Assembly: GCA_022570795.1 (NCBI GenBank)
Contig: JAKUDP010000002.1
Span: 3,224,001-3,288,000 of the forward strand
Origin: Sphaerulina vaccinii
Lineage: Eukaryota > Ascomycota > Dothideomycetes > Mycosphaerellales > Mycosphaerellaceae
Reading direction: 5' to 3'
DNA: 64,000 bases
The position numbers and the translations under genes are program-made. The notes under the pieces are model-generated. The model saw nothing but the letters and a program-made list of their open reading frames with translations. It did not search any database and was not told the origin of the DNA. Every line of letters begins with the position of its first letter. The first letter of the stretch is position 1. Positions 53,781 to 64,000 of the stretch are shown here, in pieces.

Positions 53781-54733
53781 GTGGTCGCGTTAGGGCCGGA
53801 GCAAGGTTGATGGTTTTCGCGTGCATGTGACAAAATGTGAACACGATCGAAAAGCTAGCCGTGGCGCTTGCCTCGGTATTGGTGTCAGTAGAGTTTTCAT
53901 TGAGATCTATACCGATCGCGGGCTAGAAGATCTGGTACCTCAGCCCTCACTAGCTTTGAATTGTGGCGAACGCTGCGATGCATACTTTACCACATCTCCG
54001 CTGCAGCTACGGCCACAAACGCGTCCGACGTCCCCGTGTTACAGCGGCGTCTCGCTGCTAAGAACGCAGAGGAGGCTCGAGCTGCTGAGGACAACAAACG
54101 CCGACTGGCTCTGGAAGTCGCGTAAGAGCCGGAGAGGTCGACATTTGCAGCTGTGCGTGGCGACTTCTCGGCGTATTGAGATATGGAAAGCCAGCAACTA
54201 TCGGCTTCGTCCTGCTCTTGGCTACACAGACTATGCGGACTGTGAGAAGAGTTAGACGTGAATATCGAGTCTGCTTGTATGCACTCAATGTGTGCAAATG
54301 CTGGTGGAGGTGATCTGACGCAAATGAATCTGACGCAAATGAAGCTGGAAGTTCTGTTTCGTTCGGAAGTAGGACAACCATATGCAGCGAACTAAGCAGT
54401 CTCATCTGTCACATCTGTAAGTGCCCGAATTGCGAGTCAGTGGTAATGCCATGCGAAGGAGCTGGATTCCTCTGCTGTGACTCCGTGGTCGGACGTGCTT
54501 TGTCCAGTGAGCTCTCTTCCACGCCTCGCGCCTTTGACGACCCATCTTTGATCTTCAATGTCTGTGCCTAGAGTCATCGCAGGTGCCCCAGCAGCTTCAC
54601 GAGTTGTGTGGTCAGTGGGCTCTGTTTGTCTTGGGCTTTGCTCACTTACCTCAAGTGTAGGTTCTCAGGACGTAGGCTGTGCTGCAGGCCTGATTGGAGG
54701 TTCTGCGCCTCTCTTTCGCGACCTTCTGGGCTT
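53781..54733. other. Flank of the RIP island with possible gene remnants
   Basis: Normal base composition resumes here. On the + strand at about 54010-54125 a frame without its own clear start reads a coiled-coil-like segment (QRRLAAKNAEEARAAEDNKR, then RLALEVA and a stop). The ATG frame 53821-54255 overlaps it in another frame but has no motif. The segment may be a truncated gene next to the dead transposon. Confidence 0.3.
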
Positions 54734-55045
54734 TCAGGTGCGTTGCGAGTACCCCAGCGCCATAAGCTTCTGCTCGATCTCCAGCTTCCGAAGGTCGAGT
54801 TTCAGTCGCTTCTTCTCGATCTCGACCTGCTCGAGCTGCAGCCGCTTCTCATCAATCTCGATCTGCTTGAGTTCCAGTTTCAAGCATGCTTCTTGCTCCT
54901 GCTTAGACGGTTGGACGGGGCGGATTTCGGTTGTCTGCTTGGGTGATTCAGTTTCTCTCCTTGATTCGGCCATCATGTGTTGATGTGATTGATGTTGTTC
55001 AGGAAGCATTATTGGCATTGAAAGTGAACTCACTTTTGCCACCAC
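54734..55045 (-). CDS. Small coiled-coil hypothetical protein
   Basis: An open frame of 103 codons. The N-terminus is Gln/His-rich, then comes a Glu/Lys/Leu/Ile-rich stretch with regular heptads (LELKQIEIDEKRLQLEQVEI, EKKRLKLDLRKLEIEQKLMA), a convincing coiled coil. No family is recognised. The start is uncertain: 55045, or the MMAES at about 54974, with a possible GTGAGT donor between. It starts 78 bp from the divergent NOSIP-like gene. A + strand frame over the same DNA is likely a shadow. Similar charged repeats occur at about 54.05 kb. Confidence 0.45.
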   Translation of the reverse strand: MVAKVSSLSMPIMLPEQHQSHQHMMAESRRETESPKQTTEIRPVQPSKQEQEACLKLELKQIEIDEKRLQLEQVEIEKKRLKLDLRKLEIEQKLMALGYSQRT

Positions 55046-55123
55046 TTTCGCGCTGACTCATGCACCCACGACATCTTCACATGCCTGCATCGGGAACCAT
55101 CACGGTATCATCCAGCCGTCACC

Positions 55124-56261
55124 ATGTCGCATAGCAGTAAGTATCTCCTTCCTATACTTCTACCATCCCAAACTAACATATGAAGAAAGGAACACGTCTC
55201 TCGCGTTCTTCACGGCCCACGAACGCAACGAATTGAAGGGCCACTGGGGTTCCAAATCGACTCGACTCACACGCGACAGTTTCTTGCCCTTTGGCAGCTG
55301 TCAACTATGTCTTCAACCCGCCCAAGATCCAGTCTCTTGCCCTAGCCATGGACACCTCTTCTGCCGAGAGTGCGCATACAGCAACTTACTTGCACAGAAC
55401 AAGGAACTGAAACGATTGAGGAAGGAAGCAGAGCGTAGAAAGCTAGAAGATGCCGAGGAAAAGGACATGGAAACTGCTGAAGCCCAGGCGCGAGCAGTAG
55501 AAGAATTTGAGAAAGTCCAAGCAGGTCTGAGCGCAAGATCTGGCGCATCATCAGCCAGTCAAAAGATCGTGGGAAGAGAGAATGGAAAAGTTGTCGTCGA
55601 GCAGGAAGTTGCAGAAGGAGCTGCAAAAGGCACGAAAAGGAAATTCGAAGTCGATGAAGCCGAACTCGTCCGTCTGGCCAACGAAGACCGCGATAAAGCG
55701 AGGAAGCTTATGCAGGACGAGAAGAACGCGAAACCGCACTTACCTGCGTTCTGGGTCGCTGGAGAGACTCCTGACAACAAGAAGAGTGATGTCAAGGCTA
55801 TCAAACAGCATCCGACATGTCCTGCTGCAGCAGCTGACAGGTCGCACGACTTCACGCTGAAGAGTTTAGTAGCTGTTCAGTTCACAGAAGAGAAAGCTTC
55901 TTCAGACTCGTCAACGACATCACGAACCTGTCCGGCGTGCAACAAAGCTCTCTCCAACTCAACGAAGGCTATACTAGCCAAGCCCTGCGGACATGTGCTG
56001 TGCAAACCTTGCAGCGATAAGTTTCAGAAACCTCCTGAGAAGTCTTCGCACGACAAGGAGCTCGACGATAGTGTGAGGTGCTATGTCTGCCAGGAAGATG
56101 TTACGCCTGGGAGGAAGACGAAACGCAGTAAGAAGAATGGTGAGAAGGAGAAGGAGAGTAAGGTCGATAGGGGTCTGGTTGAGTTGGCTAGTGATGGGAC
56201 TGGTTTCGCGGGAGGTGGCAAGAGTGAGGTGAAGAAATTTGGGATCGCATTTCAGTGCTGA
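55124..56261 (+). CDS. NOSIP-like U-box/RING-type protein
   Basis: Two exons, 55124-55136 (only 13 nt) and 55186-56261, with a 49-bp GTAAGT...AAG intron carrying a CTAAC branch site; 362 aa. MSHSKRNTSLAFFTAHERNE at the start and LTRDSFLPFGSCQLCLQPAQ with DPVSCPSHGHLFCRECAYSN form the first modified RING/U-box half. A helical, charged segment (ELKRLRKEAERRKLEDAEEK) follows. The second zinc-binding half is CPACNKALSN...KPCGHVLCKPC...CYVCQEDV. This is the architecture of nitric oxide synthase-interacting protein homologs, which are E3 ligases and spliceosome-associated in several eukaryotes. The tiny first exon is required for the conserved start. Confidence 0.9.
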
Positions 56262-56638
56262 GGTGTTCTGGGAAGAGTGGTAAGTGCGAGCGATGCACTT
56301 TCCCGAAGCACGATGATGCCTGGACTACAGGTAGTGCATCGAAGCATCACAGAGAAGTGAGCTAGCTACGGTGTAGCGAGCAAAGCAAAGCTGCTAAATG
56401 ATGAACATCGCAGGTCCACAAATAGCATAGAGGCACAGAGATTGCACCAATGCGGTTGAGGCTGAAGTCGTACTGCAGGAGCTGAAGCAAGCGAAACCTT
56501 ATCTGTCATCACAACAGCACGATTATTTCAGCTGGCGGTCGATCATTTTGGCGATCTTCGCGAAGAAAACCAGAACGCTGCGCTGTCGCCCAGTAATGGT
56601 GTCGACACTCTACAGCTGGACAAACTACTACCTGTAAC
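56262..56638. other. Intergenic region
   Basis: 377 bp with the 3' flank of the NOSIP-like gene and the promoter of the DUF3176 gene. Nothing else seen. Confidence 0.5.
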
Positions 56639-58705
56639 ATGTCTGGCTACACACACTTGCCAAACGCGAGCCACGATGCCGAGCAGCTTCCCATGAAGAG
56701 CTATAGATCGCCAGAAATACGAGAAGAAACCACTCGGAACCTGACTGCTTCGCACTACTCTCCAGATACCAAGCTCTCATCGAGTGCAACGGAATATGCT
56801 ACGAGACAGAAGCCGGAACATAGGATCTTGATGAACTGGTGGACTGAGGCTGTAGCAGTTTTCCTACTCATCGGATCTGCTATTGCGATCTTTGCGACAC
56901 TGTACCCGTACCAAGGGAGACCCACTCCTGACTGGCCTCTCTCCATCACAATCAATGCAATTGTCTCTATCTACATCTTGATTCTACGCGGGTCAGCTGG
57001 TTATCTCCTCGCTGAAGGCATTGTGCATCAGAAATGGCGCTGGTTCGAAGAGAAGCCACGACCTCTTTACGATTTGGCAATGCATGACGAAGCAAGCCAC
57101 AATCCATATGGAGCAGCCAAGATGCTATGGAGAGTGTCACCACGGCACATCTGGCATTGGCTTGGCTGTATACTTGTTGTCGCAGCCATCTTCATCGGGC
57201 CATTCTCACAACAAGTTGTCCAGTACGTGGATCGCGCAGTACTCGTATCATCTGATGCACCAGTGGCGTCCATGACTCGATCGAACATCTTCATTGGTGC
57301 CGGAAGACATAACGGTGCTGCGTCGATCACGATCAAGCCGGACGAACAGACGGCCATGAATGCCGGCATCTCTGCTCCAGGAGGAAGCGTCCCATATGCG
57401 TGCGCTTCTGGCAATTGTACTTTCCCGCAATACACCACGATCGGCTTCTGTAGCGACACGATAGATATCTCGTCGTCACTGAATATTCAAAATGGCAACT
57501 GGTCTTTTGGAGAGGCAAACCAGTCCTTCTACTCGCCAGTGACTGTGTCTACATTGCCAAGTGGAACGCGTAAGGTTTACCAGAATTATACCAACCAACC
57601 CAACCTCTCTACCATTACCTATTATGGCCTCATGTCCTGGCAATTCCTGATTGGACTTCCATACGCTCCTTATGATGCTGATACGGGAGGTGCCCCTACT
57701 GGCTGCGATATGGCTGCGGAAAAAGGCACATGGCGTTGCAAAGGCTACGGTGCAGCGACCATTACACTGTATCCATGTCTCCGAACGTATGAGGCGGAGG
57801 TCAAGAATGGCGCTCTCACTGAATCACTAGTATCAAAAACCTCGAATCTAGGTCCCTTCTCCGGTCCCAATGGCCAAGGGCCAAACGTCCGATATGTGTA
57901 CGCCACGATCAATCCTACTTGTCTCAAACAAGCTCAGGCAGATCTCTTGCGCAAAGCAGGCTATACGATAGACTCGACCACTGACTGGATACCCTACAAC
58001 TCCACAGGCTACGATTGTGTCGCAGCCAAGTCATGTGCCTCGGGTACTACTCCCATTGTGTCCACGACAGACATCTTAGCTCTCGAAAAGGACATTTCAG
58101 ATCGCGGGTGTCTGTACAGCTTAGACTGCTTCTTCCAAATGGGCCTATCCCAGGTCATGAACAACGAATTCCCCGGCAATCTAACCGGCACAAGAAGTAA
58201 CGACGGAAATGAAATGAATGTCTTCACAGGACCGCAAGTGCTGCAAACGCTCTACAACTTTGGCGACTTTGGCTTCAACCGCACTGAAGCACTGTTCGAC
58301 AACATCTCCATCTCGCTTACGAACCACATGCGACTGAATTCGGGTTCTAATATCACTGGTTTGTACTTGCCAGCACTCGGATTGCAGTACACGAATAAGA
58401 CATGCCTTGTTGTTGCTTGGCGATGGTTGTCTTTGCCCGTGGCTTTGGTTATACTCACTTTGATCTATCTAGTCGGAGCACTGTTCAGTCTGGGAAGTTT
58501 GTCGCATGGTATGAGAACATGGAGAGCTTCGCCTTTGCCGCTTTTGTTCCATGGACCTGAGGTGAAGATGCAGCCTGGTGAAGACAAGAGTAATCTGCAG
58601 GATATCAGAGATATGGAACGAGTGGCGAAAGGTATTAGAATGAGGTTGATCCCAGGTGTGGATGGGGCGATGTATATGCAGGCACACGAAGGCTTTCTTC
58701 ATTGA
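56639..58705 (+). CDS. DUF3176 membrane protein
   Basis: Single exon, 688 aa. A polar N-terminus leads to WWTEAVAVFLLIGSAIAIFA, a second helix region (ITINAIVSIYILILRGSAGY) and QKWRWFEEKPRPLYDLAMHD, which is typical of the DUF3176 family (W-x-W-F ... L.D...D.AS...G). A third helix (WLGCILVVAAIFIGPFSQQV) is followed by a large extracytosolic region with N-glycosylation sites and many Cys (CASGNCTFPQYTTIGFC). One C-terminal helix (LPVALVILTLIYLVGALFSL) and a short cytosolic tail complete it. The family is common in filamentous ascomycetes and its function is unknown. Confidence 0.9.
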   Translation: MSGYTHLPNASHDAEQLPMKSYRSPEIREETTRNLTASHYSPDTKLSSSATEYATRQKPEHRILMNWWTEAVAVFLLIGSAIAIFATLYPYQGRPTPDWPLSITINAIVSIYILILRGSAGYLLAEGIVHQKWRWFEEKPRPLYDLAMHDEASHNPYGAAKMLWRVSPRHIWHWLGCILVVAAIFIGPFSQQVVQYVDRAVLVSSDAPVASMTRSNIFIGAGRHNGAASITIKPDEQTAMNAGISAPGGSVPYACASGNCTFPQYTTIGFCSDTIDISSSLNIQNGNWSFGEANQSFYSPVTVSTLPSGTRKVYQNYTNQPNLSTITYYGLMSWQFLIGLPYAPYDADTGGAPTGCDMAAEKGTWRCKGYGAATITLYPCLRTYEAEVKNGALTESLVSKTSNLGPFSGPNGQGPNVRYVYATINPTCLKQAQADLLRKAGYTIDSTTDWIPYNSTGYDCVAAKSCASGTTPIVSTTDILALEKDISDRGCLYSLDCFFQMGLSQVMNNEFPGNLTGTRSNDGNEMNVFTGPQVLQTLYNFGDFGFNRTEALFDNISISLTNHMRLNSGSNITGLYLPALGLQYTNKTCLVVAWRWLSLPVALVILTLIYLVGALFSLGSLSHGMRTWRASPLPLLFHGPEVKMQPGEDKSNLQDIRDMERVAKGIRMRLIPGVDGAMYMQAHEGFLH

Positions 58706-59668
58706 TCAGCCGAGGGTTGAGGGAACTGATCATTACCGCCTCTCCAGGTTTGAGCAATGTCTACGCTGCTCGAAGCAGAGCCAAATCGCCTAGACCTTTC
58801 CGTATAGGAGATGGAGGAAGACTAAAAGTACTTGTTCTTGTTCTACACTTAATGCGTCTTTGCAGCTTGGTGCGATCCACGCAGCTCGAGGCAGGGACAA
58901 TGCAAGAACGGCAACGACCATTTTCTCTGAGCCTTGGGCGTGCAGTATACGAGATCGCATGAACTGGCTGGGGTGGTGTATTAGCTCACAACAGTGAAGC
59001 TCTATTGCAGCATGGAAATCCAAACACCCCAAGGCGAAGGTGCTGCTCATCTTCAGCCCAAAGTACATTCGAAAGTCCGACCACATTCTGAAACATATAC
59101 GAGCGAAGAACAACCATATCCGACTCGGCTATCGAGGCAGCTCCACTATACTCTGCCGAATGCTCCACAGCATATGCTGAACGTGAAAGCGACTCCGTCT
59201 ACGAAACACAGACAAGCTTTGCCAAGATCGCCGGAAAGAGCTTGCAGTCGTTTGAAGTTAATGAAGATGTCTTCCGACAACCATTTTTCCGATGCATCTT
59301 ATGTCTCGGCGGCTGTGTGGCACACCGACGAGCTCCCACAGGCGAACATTCATCTATTCGTTGCTGCCAAGCTGCTCGCTTCCCACATGGCGACTGCATA
59401 ACGCAGAACATCGCGGCCGCAGCGGGTCGTGCACCATGAACTGTAGCATGCGCTTCATCTATTCAGTCTTCGGATCTCATTTCCGTGCTGTCTGTTCCTC
59501 TTGGCAGCATGCGATGTGGCTGTCATACTACGTTATAGGAGGCAAGTGGATCTATCGGTAGGGTTGCTACAAAAGAGCACTTACTGCCCGCTCATTGATG
59601 ACAGAACACACATCACAGCTTGAAGCTTCACAGTCACTCTCTTACAGATCACACTCTTTTTCGTCAAC
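58706..59668. other. Intergenic region
   Basis: About 960 bp between the DUF3176 gene and the pectate lyase. Overlapping frames up to 135 codons have no motif. No gene supported. Confidence 0.5.
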
Positions 59669-60779
59669 ATGAAGTTTACAACATCCATCGCGCTGGCGGC
59701 GATTGCTTCTGTTGCATCTGCTTTCCCTGCTAACAACAACTTCAAGCGTGCGAGCAACTCTACTGGTAGTGCCAACTCGACCGCTCCTAGCTCGACTGAT
59801 GGTCCTGTTGGATATGCTTCGCAGAATGGAGGGTATGTATCATCATTCTTCAAGACTAAATACATCTGCTGACCAGTTTATAGTACTACTGGTGGTGCTG
59901 GTGGCACTACAACTACAGTCTCCTCCCTGGCCGAGTTCACTGCAGCTGTAACTGCAGACTCTCCAACAGTCGTATATGTCAAAGGCGTTATCTCTGGCGA
60001 TGTACAGGTCAAACCAACCTCAGACACTTCCATTCTCGGCATCGACTCCACTTCCAGCCTCGAAGGAATCTCGCTGTACATCAAGGAGGTCTCGAACGTC
60101 ATTGTGCGCAACTTGGCCATCAGCAAAGTCCTTGCCGAGACTGGCGATGCTATTGGCATTCAAGTCTCCACAAACATCTGGATCAATCACATGGATCTCT
60201 CGTCAGATCGGGATCATGACAAGGTAGGAGGCATATCTCTTCCTATCTTCCATAGACTGTGTGCTGATATGATCATAGGACTACTACGACGGCCTCTGCG
60301 ACGTAACCCACGCATCCGACTGGGTAACAATCTCCAACACCAAGTTCCACGACCACTGGAAAGCCTCTCTCGTCGGACACAGCGACAGCAACGGAGACGA
60401 AGATACCGGCTATCTCCACGTAACCTACGCAAACAACCACTGGGTAAACATTAACTCCCGTGGTCCATCCGTTCGATTCGGCACGGCTCACATCTTCAAC
60501 ACATACTACGATACAATGGACACCGGAGTCAACACACGCATGGGCGCTAAGGTCCTGGTTGAGAGTACCACTTTCGTCGGCACCAAGGATGCTATTGAGA
60601 GTGTGGATAGCGAGACTACGGGCACTGCTGAGGTCAATGATGTTGATCTTGGTACTGGTGTCAATACTGCTCCAGAGGGAAGCTTTGGTACAGTGCCGTA
60701 TGAGTATACTCTTTTGGGTAGTGCGGAGGTTGAGGCGGCTGTTGTTGGTGTTGCTGGCAATACTTTGACACTTGGTTGA
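59669..60779 (+). CDS. Secreted pectate lyase (PL1-type)
   Basis: Three exons, 59669-59832, 59884-60223 and 60279-60779; introns of 51 and 55 bp; 334 aa. A signal peptide (MKFTTSIALAAIASVASA) is followed by a KR site and a Ser/Thr-rich spacer. The parallel beta-helix domain starts near TTVSSLAEFTAAVTADSPTV. IWINHMDLSSDRDHDKDYYD and GLCDVTHASDWVTISNTKFH carry the calcium-binding acidic residues of family PL1. SRGPSVRFGTAHIFNTYY contains the catalytic-region R-x-P-x-x-R. The enzyme cleaves de-esterified pectin by beta-elimination outside the cell, which supports growth on plant material. Confidence 0.93.
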
Positions 60780-61087
60780 AGACAAGATTGTGTGAGGTTT
60801 GGGGTGTTGTTGCGGTGGAGGAAAGCTGGTAGTTTGGTGGTTGTGATAGTATATGTTGATGAATTTCACCGAAACGGTTGACATTTCTGCCACCCTTCTC
60901 TTCTGTTTACTTATCAGGATACTCTCGAGCTGCTCCTTCCAAACCGCGAGCGGAGTCTGTCAATTCGAGATGGCTTCTCATCTTCGTCGATCTTCATCAA
61001 TCGATCCGAGAAGTCCATTTTGTCCACGCCGACCCTAGATTGATGTCAGCGCTTATGGTCAAGACCCAAAGACTTCGTCAAAATCAC
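60780..61087. other. Convergent intergenic region
   Basis: 308 bp between the 3' ends of the pectate lyase and the permease. Only 3' flanks; nothing recognised. Confidence 0.5.
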
Positions 61088-62726
61088 CTACCACTTCGTC
61101 TTATGCCAGAACTTCCATCCAAAGTACAGTCCGAAGAACGTCGGAATCGTAATATACGCCGCAATAAAGTCCTTATAGTGGAAGGGATGTTCCAAGCTCG
61201 TGAATCCATTGATCAGCAGAATGAAGATACACAAGCAGAAAGTTAGGCGGTAGATCCAGATACTGCCCGCAGCTCGGAACGGATATGTTGAGACATCGAT
61301 CTTCTGATGATTGAGGCCCGCTCGTACACGCAAGTGCGTGAAGATGATCCCAGCCCAGGCGATATATGCAGCTGTTCCACAGACGCCGACGAAGTACCCA
61401 AACAGCTTGCCAGCGGTAATCTTCAGATTCGTGAGTGCTAGAAGTCCCCAGAGACAGGATGTCAGGATCGAGACATATGGAACTCCTTTCTTGGATACAG
61501 TTGCGAAGACCTTTGGCGCTCGACCTGATCGTGCCATTGCGTACAGTGCTCGAGCTTGTACGTATACGCAGCCATTTGCAGCTGAGATGAATGCGATTGT
61601 GATTATGGCATTGACGAAGTGGCCTGAGGATTTCCAGCCTGCGTTTGTGAAGCCGATCGTGAATGGTGAGGAGGCGGTCTTTGAGGTCGCCTTTAGCAGC
61701 CCTTCTGCATCCGAGGGGCAGATGATGCCTTGGAAGAACATAGTCCCCAGGTAGACGAACAAGACGCGATACACAATCGTATTGACTCCCTTCGGAATCG
61801 CTCTCCTCGGATCTTTCGTCTCTCCAGCAGCCAAAGACAAAATCTCCGTCCCAACATAATACTCACTCGCCATAACAAACACCGTCCCAAATCCAGAAAT
61901 CCCATTGATGATAGGTCCTTGTGGTGGTCTCCAATATCTGAAACCTATATATCCATTCCCAAAAGCTCCGACATTCACCAGGAAGGAGATGAAGAAGCAT
62001 ACTCCTAGAGAGATTAGTTTGAACCAGCCGAGCCAGAACTCTATCTCTCCGTAGATGCCGACTCCTACGGTCGTCATTATGCTGAATGCTACGAGGAAGA
62101 CTAACGTCCAACCCCAGAGTGGCATGTTTTCGGCGGGCACCCAGTATTGCAGGATCATCACGGCGCCGTTCCATTCGGAGCCGAGGAAGGCGCTCCACAT
62201 TAGGTAGTAGAGCCAGGACATTGCGAAGGAGAGGGCGGGGTCTACGAAGCGGGCGGCGTGCTAGACATGTAATTGCGGTTAATACCGTTTGGGTTCTTGA
62301 CGTAGTTGCAAAGTGCACGCACCTCGATGAACCCGCCGGCTATGGGGAACATTGTGGTCAGTTCTCCTACGCTTTGCATCATGGCCCAGACTATGAAGCC
62401 TATACTCACATGTCAGCTCTACATCGTCTCTAGCTGACTCTCGATCTCAACAGATTGGATGTACCAGTGATACTGAACCCGATCAAGGAGCCCAGTGGTC
62501 CAGAAAGTTGCAGAGCATATCCGAATCCATAGAATGTTCCAGCTCCTACGACACTGGAGATCGAGATGAGAGTGATGTGTCTGGTCTTCAGACCTCTCTT
62601 CAAGCCATCTTGCTCTACTATGGTCCCGCTCTGGATGTCGGCTTCGCTCGAGTCTTGCTCATCTGTGACTTCGAAGATGGCTTTCTTGTCATCGCTGCCC
62701 GGATCTGCTTCATATCTTGGCGGCAT
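61088..62726 (-). CDS. Amino acid permease (APC superfamily, fungal YAT/AAP type)
   Basis: Three exons on the minus strand, 62726-62465, 62399-62323 and 62260-61088; introns of 65 and 62 bp with agreeing phases; 503 aa. The cytosolic N-terminus contains LKRGLKTRHITLISISSVVG, then AGTFYGFGYALQLSGPLGSL, the first helix of fungal amino acid permeases. VGELTTMFPIAGGFIEHAAR and FVDPALSFAMSWLYYLMWSA are also family signatures. Around twelve helices are present, ending KFWHKTKW. The plasma-membrane transporter probably imports amino acids with protons; specificity is unknown. The N- and C-termini are somewhat shorter than in typical 530-570 aa relatives. Confidence 0.92.
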
Positions 62727-64000
62727 TGCTTGTTCTCTCGTTATTCTTGCTAGCGCGAAGGTGAGACTAGTACGTCGTTTTTGCGAAGCACATCGCCAGT
62801 ATGATATCTGAGATTCAGATAAGGCTTCGAACTGCCGAGCTTGATAGCTATCTCGGCCAGGGTGGGTGTTTGCAACCTAGACAGAGAGATAGGCATAGTT
62901 GTCGTAGTAGGCGAAGCAGATGTCAATGCACCCACTCTGCTCCGCATTATACTCTTGATCATGGAGGCTCGTCCAGTTAAGGCGTCAGAGCCATCGGCGC
63001 AATGTGCGGACTCGCTGCTTCAGCTGCACATGCTGTCGCTCATCCCAGTCAGCACTTCTGCTAATACATCTATCATAGCTGGGAAAGCAGTGACTTCGGT
63101 ACCTCAGTGCGCCTAGGCATCACTGCTGTTGAATCCCAATATGATCGATCTTCAGGTAGCATGAAGGTGACTACTGGGTCGATGTCGTTCCTCCGAGTAT
63201 GTTCTCGTGCGATCAGGCACGGCTACCGTGGGCGCCTTCCTAGTGCTCCACTCGTCAACGTCACAGCCTTCGACATGATTCGGATCCAGGATCTGCCCAC
63301 ATGCATTACTTGATGATGTATGTGATAATGGTAGAAGGGACAGAAGATGGCTAACTTTGTACAGCTTGTTTTGGTTTTTGCCAAGACGCTTGGTGACTTC
63401 GGATCTCGCGGACAAGATGCGGTCTTTCACTTCATCTCCAAACACTTCCCTTTCACCACATCTCACACAATGATGTCTCTGCCAGACTCGCCAGACTCGT
63501 ATACAACCGAACTTCGCCGACACCGGAATCCCACGACACTCGTTCCGACGAGTATACACGCCGCTCTGTGCAGATTGGCTATCACGATGCCTCTGCCAGG
63601 TAGAGCGATGAAGAGTTTCTCTCAGCCATTGTGGCACATATGATGTGGGAGATTGCCTGTTTTGAACTCACCATCGACTGAAGGGTCGGCTGATGGCATG
63701 TTACACCTATGCAATGGCCAGGAACATACACGGTGCGCCACGATCGAGGCAAGATATGTTGCAAGACTTGTTCAGCATGCCGCGACTGGTCTGTGGAGGC
63801 ATTCTCGTCAGGAAGAGCGCCTCCCATGGGTGCCGATCATCGTGCTTCTGCGACGATGAGCGGAAGAGCCCAATGCCTCACGCCTGTAGCCTGATGGAGA
63901 AGATCTCCTGCAGCTATCTGAGGCGACAGCCCTACGGTGCGACCAGGCTGTGCAGCACATGCAGCGTCACTTGCTTGACTTGCCCGCGGCTTCGCCTCCT
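62727..64000. other. Window end, unresolved minus-strand coding fragments
   Basis: Between about 63640 and 63350 the minus strand has protein-like pieces in different frames: MAERNSSSLYLAEAS from about 63627, and FGDEVKDRILSARSEVTKRL just before a GTTAGC near 63353. I could not connect them with supported introns, so they may be a decayed or frame-broken gene. The remaining sequence to the window end has no recognisable gene. Confidence 0.3.

Noticed and set aside
53821..54255. Plus-strand ATG frame of 144 codons next to the RIP island
   Set aside because: No motif, and a more protein-like coiled-coil segment uses a different frame of the same DNA.

Overview
The window looks like nuclear DNA of a filamentous ascomycete (Pezizomycotina; Dothideomycetes is my best guess from gene content, not proven). 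The reasons are short GT-AG introns of about 42-90 bp with CTNAC-like branch points, both strands carrying genes in random order, and typical fungal families: a HET-domain protein, DUF3176 membrane protein, Ayg1-like pigment hydrolase, pectate lyase, Baeyer-Villiger-type monooxygenase, Cdc4-like F-box/WD40 protein, Thr-rich secreted proteins and C2H2 paralogs. There is also an AT-rich island of about 3.9 kb that looks destroyed by repeat-induced point mutation (RIP). I found no tRNA, rRNA, CRISPR array or replication origin.

Layout. 1-5 kb: poor in recognisable genes, with one Ser/Thr-rich ORF and a small secreted Tyr/Trp-rich protein. 5.2-9.5 kb: a compact metabolic trio of class II aldolase, ACS-type MFS transporter and DenD-like NAD-dependent dehydrogenase. 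9.5-14.3 kb: a very large secreted protein in eight exons, including a 10-nt microexon and two reading-frame breaks. 15.7-17.3 kb: a Thr-rich secreted protein. 18.7-22.7 kb: Ayg1-like hydrolase and a universal-stress-domain protein. 23.2-24.8 kb: tandem two-finger C2H2 paralogs. 25.6-33.4 kb, all on the minus strand: flavin monooxygenase, SET/TPR protein with a one-base frame break, and Cdc4-like F-box/WD40 protein with a GC-AG intron. 34.4-37.6 kb: two tandem families of unknown function. 37.9-43.7 kb, minus strand: MARVEL-like membrane protein, HET gene with an internal stop, F-box-like gene, a second F-box-like gene broken by an exact 17-bp duplication, and the ATP synthase assembly factor Fmc1. 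44.6-49.7 kb: a full-length ABCA-type transporter. 49.9-53.8 kb: RIP island. 55.1-62.7 kb: NOSIP-like U-box protein, DUF3176 protein, pectate lyase and amino acid permease.

How the genes may work together. The only convincing functional group is the aldolase/transporter/dehydrogenase trio, which I read as uptake and catabolism of a four-carbon sugar acid or a similar polyhydroxy acid. Pectate lyase, the small secreted proteins and the permease fit a plant- or litter-associated life style, but that is inference.

A recurring theme is reading-frame breaks that one missing base would repair (about 11.95, 12.35, 18.34 and 29.74 kb). Separate lesions include a nonsense codon (40.71 kb) and a 17-bp duplication (43.22-43.26 kb). 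The one-base cases may be assembly errors in homopolymers; the duplication and the RIP island look like real decay.
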